Shown piece by piece: positions 57,236 to 64,000 of a stretch of DNA of 64,000 nucleotides (positions are counted from its first letter, which is position 1; every line of letters starts with the position of its first letter). Source of the stretch: Affinundibacterium baiyunense (lineage in GTDB: Bacteria; Pseudomonadota; Gammaproteobacteria; Burkholderiales; Burkholderiaceae_D); contig NZ_JAGSPM010000004.1 in NCBI RefSeq assembly GCF_018139645.1, forward strand, positions 62,001 to 126,000, given 5' to 3'. The notes under the pieces were generated by a model. That model searched no databases, was not told where the DNA came from, and saw only the letters and a list, made by a program, of their open reading frames with translations. The position numbers and the translations under genes were made by a program.

Positions 57236-58297
57236 ATGACAGATCCCAAGGAATCCAGTAATAGCCCCATACGACTAACATCGTTTTCGCATGGAGGTGG
57301 ATGTGGATGCAAGATTGCTCCAGGTGTTTTGGCTGATATTCTCAAGAAATCAACTGGTTTCCCTGTGCCACAAGCGCTCATGGTAGGTATAGAAACTTCT
57401 GACGATGCTGCGGTCTACCGTCTGAATGATGAACAAGCATTGATCGCGACGACCGATTTTTTTATGCCGATTGTTGATGATCCTTATGATTTTGGTCGTA
57501 TCGCAGCGACAAATGCGATCTCTGATGTCTATGCAATGGGCGGTACACCTATCATGGCCTTAGCTCTAGTAGGAATGCCAATTAATCAAATCCCGCTAGA
57601 TGTAATCGGCCAAATCATTGAAGGTGGCGAAAGCATTTGTCGCGAGGCCGGCATTCCAATCGCGGGCGGACATAGTATTGATTCAGTTGAACCAATTTAT
57701 GGTTTAGTGGTAATGGGGCTCATCCATCCATCAAAAGTCAAACGTAATTCTGGCGCACAAATTGGTGATCAATTAATTCTGAGCAAGCCTTTAGGTGTCG
57801 GCATACTCTCAGCGGCCTTAAAAAAACAACGTTTGGATGCCACAGGATATGCCAGCATGATTGCCAACACAACAAAGCTCAATAAGCCAGGTCAATTATT
57901 GGCGCAACTGGACGGCGTGCATGCGATGACCGATGTGACTGGTTTTGGATTACTCGGCCATTTGTTAGAAGTCTGTCGAGGCGCACAAATCTCTGCCACA
58001 ATCAACGCATCCAACATCCCTGTATTGCCGCAAGTCCAAACACTCGCAGCTGCGGGTTGCGTCACCGGTGCTTCTGCTAGAAATTTCGCCGCGTACGGAC
58101 ATGATGTCATACTCAACTCCACCGACAGCATCACCCAAGCTTTGCTCACTGACCCGCAAACATCTGGTGGACTGCTGATCGCTTGCGACAAGGAATTGGT
58201 CGACGAAGTTTTGGCGCTATTACATACAAATCATTTTACTGAAGCCGCCGTGATTGGTGAAATGATTGAAGGACCCGCGCAAATCCATGTTCAATAA
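57236..58297 (+). CDS. selD: Selenide, water dikinase
   Basis: A 353-residue SelD that makes selenophosphate from selenide and ATP. The N-terminal catalytic motif SHGGGCGCKIAP has Cys23 and Lys26 in the positions of E. coli Cys17 and Lys20, so it is the cysteine form and not a selenoprotein. The AIR-synthase-like domains with ETSDDAAVY and DFFMPIVDDPYDFG follow. It implies selenouridine in tRNA or selenocysteine in this organism; no selA, selB, selC or mnmH is in the window. It is followed 60 bp later by tal. Confidence 0.95.
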   Translation: MTDPKESSNSPIRLTSFSHGGGCGCKIAPGVLADILKKSTGFPVPQALMVGIETSDDAAVYRLNDEQALIATTDFFMPIVDDPYDFGRIAATNAISDVYAMGGTPIMALALVGMPINQIPLDVIGQIIEGGESICREAGIPIAGGHSIDSVEPIYGLVVMGLIHPSKVKRNSGAQIGDQLILSKPLGVGILSAALKKQRLDATGYASMIANTTKLNKPGQLLAQLDGVHAMTDVTGFGLLGHLLEVCRGAQISATINASNIPVLPQVQTLAAAGCVTGASARNFAAYGHDVILNSTDSITQALLTDPQTSGGLLIACDKELVDEVLALLHTNHFTEAAVIGEMIEGPAQIHVQ

Positions 58298-58357
58298 ACC
58301 AGCAGTACAGCTTTCGATCGCCAATTAAATTCATTTCAAACTTTTTACATACTCATC

Positions 58358-59293
58358 ATGAATCAACTCGAACAACTCAAAAAATTCACTACCGTAGTCG
58401 CAGATACGGGTGACTTCCAGTCGATGCAAGCTTACACACCGCGTGATGCGACAACTAACCCTTCCTTGATTTTAAAAGCTGTTCAAAAACCAGAATATCA
58501 GCCTCTATTGGCAGATGCTGTTGCACGTAACGCAGACAAATCGACGGATCAAATTATCGATCAATTATTAATTAGCTTTGGTTTAAAGATTCTAGAAATT
58601 GTCCCTGGCCGCGTATCGACAGAAACCGATGCACGACTATCATTTGATACTGAAGCGACAGTTGCCAAAGGGCGTCAATTGATCGCGCTGTACGAGGCTG
58701 CTGGCATTCCACGCGAACGTGTATTGATCAAGATTGCCTCCACCTGGGAAGGCATACGCGCAGCAGAAATTCTTGAAAAAGAAGGCATACGTTGCAACAT
58801 GACTTTATTGTTTTGCTTAGCGCAAGCAGCGGCCTGTGCAGAGGCAGGAGCACAATTAATTTCACCTTTTGTTGGACGCATTTATGATTGGTTCAAAAAG
58901 CAAACTGGCCAAGAAATTTACGGCGCTGATGATCCTGGCGTTTTGTCCGTTAAACGTATCTACAATTACTATCGCAAGTTCGGCTACAAAACAGAAATTA
59001 TGGGCGCGAGTTTCAGAAACACGTCGCAGATTTTAGAATTAGCAGGTTGTGATTTACTCACCATTAGTCCCGATTTATTGCAAAAACTGAGTGACTCGGA
59101 ATCAAGCGTTTTATTAAAATTGAATTCAGAAACAGCATCTGCATCCAACCTAGAAAAAATTGAACTCAACGAAAAAACCTTCCGCTTCATGTTGAATGAA
59201 GATGCAATGGCGAGCGAGAAACTATCAGAAGGCATACGCCTGTTCTGCGCCGATACAGTTAAACTCGAAGCATTAATCGCTAGTATGCGCTAA
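58358..59293 (+). CDS. tal: Transaldolase
   Basis: A 311-residue transaldolase of the non-oxidative pentose phosphate pathway. It starts [20 protein letters not shown] and has the Schiff-base lysine Lys125 ([11 protein letters not shown]) and [13 protein letters not shown]. Length and pattern are those of the standard TalB class. It lies after selD on the same strand; a 16-bp hairpin follows the stop. Confidence 0.97.
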   Translation: MNQLEQLKKFTTVVADTGDFQSMQAYTPRDATTNPSLILKAVQKPEYQPLLADAVARNADKSTDQIIDQLLISFGLKILEIVPGRVSTETDARLSFDTEATVAKGRQLIALYEAAGIPRERVLIKIASTWEGIRAAEILEKEGIRCNMTLLFCLAQAAACAEAGAQLISPFVGRIYDWFKKQTGQEIYGADDPGVLSVKRIYNYYRKFGYKTEIMGASFRNTSQILELAGCDLLTISPDLLQKLSDSESSVLLKLNSETASASNLEKIELNEKTFRFMLNEDAMASEKLSEGIRLFCADTVKLEALIASMR

Positions 59294-59331
59294 TCATTCG
59301 CGTACGTTAAGTGGCTTGCTTTGCGACCTTG

Positions 59332-59373
59332 CTGAATTTTGCTAAACGCGTGACTCTGTTTAGTAAAATTCAG
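59332..59373. repeat. 16-bp inverted repeat after tal
   Basis: CTGAATTTTGCTAAAC (59332-59347) and GTTTAGTAAAATTCAG (59358-59373) pair with one G-T mismatch and a 10-nt loop. No strong U-tract follows, so it may stabilise the tal mRNA or end it weakly. Confidence 0.75.
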
Positions 59374-59432
59374 TCGATTAACTGCAAAACTTACTTTCCA
59401 GCTCATCACACTTGAACTAAAGTCGATTGTCT

Positions 59433-59867
59433 ATGGGAAAAATTCACGGCGAGTGGGAAATCAGTGTTATTCGACAAGTCATTATACGCAGTAGCGCGGG
59501 GGTGTTTAATGCGGAAGGCACACTCGCAGCGTTCAAAGAGTATCGTGACAAGGCCCCAATATCTGCACCTTGGGCGGGATTGACCAATGCAGTCAACTGG
59601 GAAATGTCGAATGCGACTAGCTTGCAACGTATCGCAAAAATGCGCGAGTGGGCTTTCTCGAATAATTGCAAAGCATTAGCGATCGTCATGCCTAGCAAGT
59701 TAAAGAAGCAGATCTACCGTACACAAACCGACGACTTCGACGATGAAAGAATTGCCTATTTCTCCGATCTTGAACAAGCTTGTGCATGGCTTACAGCACA
59801 AGGATTTGAGATCTCGCCGGAGGAATATCCACATCACGATTTTATCGCTAGGACCCAACTAATTTAA
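59433..59867 (+). CDS. Uncharacterised STAS-like protein
   Basis: A 144-residue cytoplasmic protein that I do not recognise firmly. It has an alternating strand and helix pattern (WEISVIRQVIIRS, then a helix with FKEYRDKAP, then a middle part with KALAIVMPSKLKKQI and a C-terminal helix with DLEQACAWLTAQGF). The layout is like that of SpoIIAA/STAS-type proteins of about 140 residues, so a regulatory role is possible. It is not in an operon with tal because a hairpin lies between them. The ATG at 59433 is used; the frame also has a TTG six bases before. Confidence 0.6.
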   Translation: MGKIHGEWEISVIRQVIIRSSAGVFNAEGTLAAFKEYRDKAPISAPWAGLTNAVNWEMSNATSLQRIAKMREWAFSNNCKALAIVMPSKLKKQIYRTQTDDFDDERIAYFSDLEQACAWLTAQGFEISPEEYPHHDFIARTQLI

Positions 59868-59930
59868 GCGCAGACCGCAAGCTTATGCGTCCTCATGTAG
59901 GCCCCTTCTCTACCGCATCGCTTAATTCAA

Positions 59931-59960
59931 TTTGATTCAGTTTGATTCAGTTTGATTCAA
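59931..59960 (-). repeat. Triple 10-bp tandem repeat
   Basis: TTTGATTCAG, TTTGATTCAG and TTTGATTCAA in a row. It overlaps the 3' end of the cupin gene, whose stop lies inside the second copy. Confidence 0.85.
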
Positions 59961-60429
59961 AGTGTTTTAGCATCTTATTCAAAAAATTCTGCGCCTCAGA
60001 ATCTCCTTCCTTTGGTGCCCACGAGCCACGTTCGGAATCTGTAATGGCAACATATGGACCAGCCTTCGCTTCAAAGAAAACCGACCCAGTCGTAAGTGCA
60101 ACCATGCTGTGAAATACTCCTGTAGGAATATGAATTCCAAAATTTTCTGTTGCTGCTGCTAACACGACGCTGTGCTTTACATTTCCATCCGTATCAAACA
60201 ACAGCACACCAATACGCCCCGCGACCACCACAAGTGTTTCATCTTTTTCTGGAGATAAATGGCAATGCGGCTGCACATAGGTACCCGGCTCTAGCGCATT
60301 GAGCAATCGATGACAACTAGATTCATTGCTCGCATGGAAATTGAAGTTTTTACGTAGTCGTGTATTTTGCTTTGCATGCTCGGATAAGTCTCGCAAAGAC
60401 TGTTGATTTAAGATGTGTACTTGGTTCAT
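59947..60429 (-). CDS. WbuC-type cupin protein
   Basis: A 160-residue cupin. The metal-binding pattern is visible: His55, His57 and Glu64 (PHCHLSPEKDE) and His107 (GVFHSMV). Length and the motif DETLVVVAGRIGVLLFD fit WbuC, a small cupin found next to polysaccharide genes in some bacteria. The function is unknown here, as no polysaccharide locus is adjacent. Its 3' end overlaps a triple 10-bp repeat. It precedes no gene closely; the MazG-like gene starts 50 bp upstream. Confidence 0.85.
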   Translation of the reverse strand: MNQVHILNQQSLRDLSEHAKQNTRLRKNFNFHASNESSCHRLLNALEPGTYVQPHCHLSPEKDETLVVVAGRIGVLLFDTDGNVKHSVVLAAATENFGIHIPTGVFHSMVALTTGSVFFEAKAGPYVAITDSERGSWAPKEGDSEAQNFLNKMLKHFESN

Positions 60430-60477
60430 ATTGAAGCTCGATAGCTAAGGTGTATTAGGTAGGTTTATCGCTGAGGC

Positions 60478-60843
60478 CTACTTTAAGTTGGTATATTTTT
60501 GTGCGTTTCCACGCGCCAATGGCACGGGATACTTTTGCGCATTCAATTGTATTTTTTCATGTGCAGCATCGAGCAAATTAATGTCCAGCCTATCGGCCAA
60601 CATAACAAGATAATTCAGGACATCTGCCATCTCATGTTGGATCGCGGTACGCGTTTGGGCATCGAGTTCTTCTGGTTCGCCCGACTTCAACCATTGAAAG
60701 GGTTCTAACAATTCTGCCGCTTCTACAATCAAAGCACTCGCTAGATTTTTGGGTGTATGAAACTGTTGCCACTCACGCTCAGCAACAAAATTGCGCAATT
60801 GATCACGTAGCTGATTTAAATTTTGATTCTTTTCCAACATCAT
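60478..60843 (-). CDS. MazG-like nucleotide pyrophosphohydrolase
   Basis: A 121-residue all-helical protein of the MazG/RS21-C6 superfamily. The metal-binding pairs Glu41-Glu44 (EAAELLE) and Glu71-Asp74 (HEMADVLNY) are in place. It should hydrolyse a (deoxy)nucleoside triphosphate, possibly a non-canonical one such as dCTP or a modified base, to the monophosphate. AAAGGACC precedes the start, where two ATG codons lie in a row (60843 and 60840). The cupin gene follows. Confidence 0.88.
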   Translation of the reverse strand: MMLEKNQNLNQLRDQLRNFVAEREWQQFHTPKNLASALIVEAAELLEPFQWLKSGEPEELDAQTRTAIQHEMADVLNYLVMLADRLDINLLDAAHEKIQLNAQKYPVPLARGNAQKYTNLK

Positions 60844-61182
60844 TTTGGTCCTTTATCCTGCATTTACTCGCAAGTTTGCGCACATTTTACGTTGCTTTCG
60901 ATTCGATCATCATGCAACTTGCGCATCGTCAAATATTCGATGATTGAATTTAGTCCGCTCAGCAAAAACTCGCCCGATAATGCAGGCAGAGCGATCTAAA
61001 TGACTAAAGCCCAGATCCATCGCACTTGTTTGTGGCATTCGATATGCAAGTAACACTCGCTATTTGAAGGATGAACTACTACAATCAGTCAAATGCTGCA
61101 ACGCGGCATAAATTAAACGGATTCGATTTTATCTCGTCAATGAAACCACTTTCTTTGCTCAATCTATCACAAAGGAGAAATG
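60844..61182. other. Intergenic region before the phasin-like gene
   Basis: About 340 bp between divergent genes. An AAAGGAG ribosome site ends it. I see no other feature. Confidence 0.5.
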
Positions 61183-61974
61183 ATGATTTTCGTATCAAAT
61201 AAGCTGACCAGTAAGCAAGTTCCCGATTTGGATCAGCAATTAGCCGCATACAACAATCTAACGCAATCCTTGAGCGAAGAATTTGATCGCGCCAGCGAAT
61301 TACAAGCGCAGATGCTACATACTAACTGGGAAAGTTGGCATGAATTCTTATCCGACATGGGAGAATTAAAAGATCCTCAAGAATTATTTCTGCGAGTATC
61401 TGCGCAAGCCCATGCGGTGTCAGGACAAAGTCAAATGTACTTGCATGAGCTTGTTAATTTGGGACAAAGAATTCAAGAGAAATTTCTTGCTCTTGGCCAA
61501 ACAATTACGCCTTTTTCCTTAGATAGCGTCGTCGCCGTTTCTCCACCAGCTACCTCATCCATGTCGGCAAAATCAGAGACAAGCGACGCAACGCAAAGAG
61601 ATAGTGTCGAAATTAAAGATATCAATCCCATCGAGAAAACTGGTTCTAGTTATCCGCGCGTCAAAAAAGTAAAGCCGACAAGTACAATCGACGTGGACAC
61701 CATCATCGTCGCGGATAATACAAATGTCGGCAGCAGTACCACTCCCAAGAAAACACCAACACCAATAGTCAGAAATATGAAAGCATCAAGCAAGGCTGCA
61801 AGCACTGCGATTGAACAAAACAATATCCCTACAACGCCAGTGAAAAAGTCAGCAGTCGTCGGACTGCCATCCAAATCAGCACCAAAAACAGGTTTTGCTG
61901 GCGCTGCAGGGCAACCCGAATTTAAACCTAAAAGTAGTAAAGCCACGGGTGCGAAAAAACGCGTACGTCAATAA
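61183..61974 (+). CDS. Phasin-like granule-associated protein
   Basis: A 263-residue protein. The first 115 residues are helical and amphipathic (DLDQQLAAYNNLTQSLSEEF, FLRVSAQAHAVSGQSQMYLHEL, QEKFLALGQ), which resembles phasins that coat polyhydroxyalkanoate granules. The remaining part is a Lys/Pro/Ala/Ser/Thr-rich tail with many basic residues (PKKTPTPIVRNMKASSKAAS), like the basic tails of granule- or DNA-binding phasins. Two ATG codons lie in a row; AAAGGAG is two bases before the first (61180) and five before the second (61183), so the second is the better start. Family assignment is by general pattern. Confidence 0.65.
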   Translation: MIFVSNKLTSKQVPDLDQQLAAYNNLTQSLSEEFDRASELQAQMLHTNWESWHEFLSDMGELKDPQELFLRVSAQAHAVSGQSQMYLHELVNLGQRIQEKFLALGQTITPFSLDSVVAVSPPATSSMSAKSETSDATQRDSVEIKDINPIEKTGSSYPRVKKVKPTSTIDVDTIIVADNTNVGSSTTPKKTPTPIVRNMKASSKAASTAIEQNNIPTTPVKKSAVVGLPSKSAPKTGFAGAAGQPEFKPKSSKATGAKKRVRQ

Positions 61975-61994
61975 AACAAAATTGATCTCGCCAT

Positions 61995-62032
61995 AAAAAA
62001 TCCGACCTAGCTCAAACTATGTCGGATTTTTT
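61995..62032. terminator. Bidirectional terminator
   Basis: AAAAAATCCGAC (61995-62006) pairs with GTCGGATTTTTT (62021-62032), between the phasin-like gene and the convergent molybdenum hydroxylase gene. Confidence 0.88.
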
Positions 62033-62068
62033 ACTTTGTCATTACGCCGTTAATTACGGCGCAAACAT

Positions 62069-64000
62069 CTATGACCAGCGCAAATCATTGCGAGACAAAG
62101 GCAATTGTCGAACACGCTTACCAGTCGCCGCAAAAATCGCGTTACAGACTGCTGGAGCCAACGGTGGGAATGCGGGTTCCCCTAATCCTGTGACGGGGAA
62201 ATTGCTCTTCAAGAAATGCACATCAATCTTGGTCGGAGAATCTGGCATGCGTAATAAACCATACTCACCAAAATTACCCTGCACAATACGACCACGCTGA
62301 ATATCAAGTTCAGGGAACATCAGGGTGCTGATACCGTCAATGACAGAGCCTTGTACTTGATTTTCAGCGCCACTCATATTCACAATTTGTGACCCGATAT
62401 CCGTAACAACGACGACGCGATCTACCTTTAATTGCCCCTCTTTCGAGACCGTCACCTCAGCGACTTCGGCGATATAACCACGATGGCTAAAATGGAATGC
62501 AATCCCCTGCCCCTGACCACGCGGGAACTGACGTTTTCCCCATCCAGATTTCTCGGCCACCATCTTCAAAACATTGCGCATACGGTTCACATTGTATGGT
62601 TGCCCACGTTCACCCGTGCCTTGCATCACATCTTTATCACCCAGTATTTCAAGACGGAATTCCAATGGATCACGATTAGCGGCATGTGCTAATTCATCGA
62701 TAAAGCTATGGAATACCCAAGCAAACACATTGCTGCCTGGCGCCCGCCACGGTCCCATCGGCACACCAGTTTCCATTGGTGTTTGTTCCAACAAACAGTT
62801 TTCCACCCATCGACCAGGAAACTCATCACCAGATAAACTTGCGCCGCTACCAGGTTGCAAAATACTCTTACCATCGCGCGTGACACGATTCGCAAATGTA
62901 AGGAAATGATTGTGCCAAGCAGTTAGCTTACCTTTCGCATCAACACCACCACGCAAGAAATGGAAACCACCAGCGCGATAGTGATCATGTCGCATATCAT
63001 CTTCACGTGACCAAGTTAGCTTGACTGGCGCTTTCACTTTCATCGCAATTGCCGCTGCTTCAATCACGTAATCGGCACTCAAACGACGACCGAAACCACC
63101 ACCACTACGTGTCATGTGTAAAGTGATTTTTTCTTTTGGAATCTTCAGGATATTGGTGACAATTGCCTGACCCGCGGCTGGATTTTGAGTTGGCACCCAC
63201 ATTTCCAAACTACCGTCTTCTGGCTTATACCAAGCAGTACAGTTCTGTGGTTCGATACTTGCGTGTGAGATAAACGGATAACTGTAGCTCGCTTCAACGG
63301 TTTTGGCTGCACTCGCCAACGCGGCATTGACATCACCGTCTTTTCGCAGGTTAATCGCGCCGGTTTGCTTTGATGCTGCCATCGCTTTTGCGCTGAAGTC
63401 ATCCCAACTTTCATTGACAACCTTACCCTCGTCCCACACCACTTTTAATTGCTTACGCGCGCTAAAACTAGCCCAAGTTGATTCTGCAATAATCGCAACA
63501 CCGGGCATCAAGCCATTTAAATTATTAGTACCTTCGATGATGAAAGCATCGCGCACACCGGGCAAGGCCTTAATCGCTTCTAAATTTGCACTGACGACTT
63601 TACCGCCAAAGGCGGGGCATTTTTCGTACACGGCATACAACATACCTGGCAATTTCACATCAATCCCAAACAAGGGCTTGCCAGTGACGATGTCAGCATT
63701 ATCCACACCACCGATTCGGCTACCAATTAAACTGTACTTAGCAGGATCTTTCAGCTTAACTGTCTTCACATCTGGCACTGGCAAACTAGCTGCTTTACTC
63801 ACCAAACTAGCATAACTTGCTTGGCGCTTACTTGCCTTATGAAATACTTTGCTCTTTTCTGCATAACATTCTGTTGCGGCGACTTTCCAACTTTGTGCAG
63901 CAGCTTCGATTAACATGGTGCGCGCTAATGCGCCCAGCTTTAAAAACTCATCGTAATTCAAGGGTGTGGATAGAGAGCCGCCTGCAAATTGGCTACCATA
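62069..64000 (-). CDS. Molybdopterin-binding hydroxylase large subunit (isoquinoline 1-oxidoreductase beta type), 5' end outside window
   Basis: Partial: the minus-strand frame is open to the right edge, with GSQFAGGSLST before the apparent start, so the N-terminus is missing; at least 644 residues are seen. Molybdopterin-contact segments include MTRSGGGFGRRLSADYV, MGPWRAPGSNVFAWVFHSF and the C-terminal GLGEPAFPPLAPAVCNAIF, where the Glu of GLGE corresponds to the catalytic base of the xanthine dehydrogenase family. The membrane-associated IorB-type group hydroxylates N-heterocycles or oxidises aldehydes with a two-subunit or three-subunit complex; the small iron-sulfur subunit would lie upstream, outside the window. 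Confidence 0.92.
   Translation of the reverse strand, partial: YGSQFAGGSLSTPLNYDEFLKLGALARTMLIEAAAQSWKVAATECYAEKSKVFHKASKRQASYASLVSKAASLPVPDVKTVKLKDPAKYSLIGSRIGGVDNADIVTGKPLFGIDVKLPGMLYAVYEKCPAFGGKVVSANLEAIKALPGVRDAFIIEGTNNLNGLMPGVAIIAESTWASFSARKQLKVVWDEGKVVNESWDDFSAKAMAASKQTGAINLRKDGDVNAALASAAKTVEASYSYPFISHASIEPQNCTAWYKPEDGSLEMWVPTQNPAAGQAIVTNILKIPKEKITLHMTRSGGGFGRRLSADYVIEAAAIAMKVKAPVKLTWSREDDMRHDHYRAGGFHFLRGGVDAKGKLTAWHNHFLTFANRVTRDGKSILQPGSGASLSGDEFPGRWVENCLLEQTPMETGVPMGPWRAPGSNVFAWVFHSFIDELAHAANRDPLEFRLEILGDKDVMQGTGERGQPYNVNRMRNVLKMVAEKSGWGKRQFPRGQGQGIAFHFSHRGYIAEVAEVTVSKEGQLKVDRVVVVTDIGSQIVNMSGAENQVQGSVIDGISTLMFPELDIQRGRIVQGNFGEYGLLRMPDSPTKIDVHFLKSNFPVTGLGEPAFPPLAPAVCNAIFAATGKRVRQLPLSRNDLRWS

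Overview
The window looks like a chromosomal segment of a moderately AT-rich betaproteobacterium. The gene set and order (hemCDXY, exbB-exbD-lpxK-Trm112-kdsB-adk, xseA next to sodB, ispH-fkpB, radC-rpmB-rpmG, nadE-glnB) fit Burkholderiales, and an Oxalobacteraceae member such as Undibacterium is my best guess. That placement is inference from gene content; no rRNA or other decisive marker is present. I see no insertion sequence, prophage, CRISPR array or tRNA. The DNA is compact core genome with many clean Rho-independent terminators between convergent genes.

Layout: 1-4.5 kb carries the end of trxB, an Smr protein, glnB-nadE and a FemAB-like acyltransferase. 4.6-16.4 kb carries an orphan tail-anchored Ser/Thr kinase, soluble pyrophosphatase, the hemCDXY operon, trpS with an apparent attenuator, an AlkZ/YcaQ-like DNA glycosylase, ispH-fkpB, radC and rpmB-rpmG. 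16.6-24.5 kb, almost all on the minus strand, carries a membrane desaturase, an MscS channel, an RNA m5C methyltransferase, purN, a secreted barnase-like RNase with a barstar-like inhibitor, a patatin lipase and a short-chain dehydrogenase. 24.7-31.1 kb carries the membrane proton pyrophosphatase, adk, and the lipid A/KDO block kdsB-Trm112-lpxK-exbD-exbB.

A gene-free AT-rich stretch of about 0.9 kb (31.1-32.0 kb) holds three ungapped 80-bp repeats, each with three DnaA-box-like 9-mers at fixed 14 and 12 bp spacing, plus a fourth partial copy. This is one of the two most interesting signals in the window. The other is the leader upstream of trpS: promoter, 20-codon ORF with a Trp codon, and mutually exclusive antiterminator and terminator helices.

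To the right (32-64 kb) lie xseA, sodB, an M28 peptidase, an ABC-2 exporter, a DUF808 protein, a large S9 peptidase with a charged coiled insertion, a lipoprotein with about seven repeats, an ABCB-type exporter, an amidohydrolase, an MltD-like transglycosylase, a five-gene TonB operon (tonB-exbB-exbD-exbD-TPR) with a perfect 14-bp hairpin inside it, fabI, a DEAD-box helicase with a long structured leader, selD, transaldolase, four smaller genes and the 3' part of a molybdenum hydroxylase large subunit.

The genes mostly serve housekeeping: heme and envelope synthesis, pyrophosphate handling by two different enzymes, protein and nucleotide metabolism, and iron/TonB-dependent uptake. All coordinates and motifs come from reading the sequence; no database search was possible.
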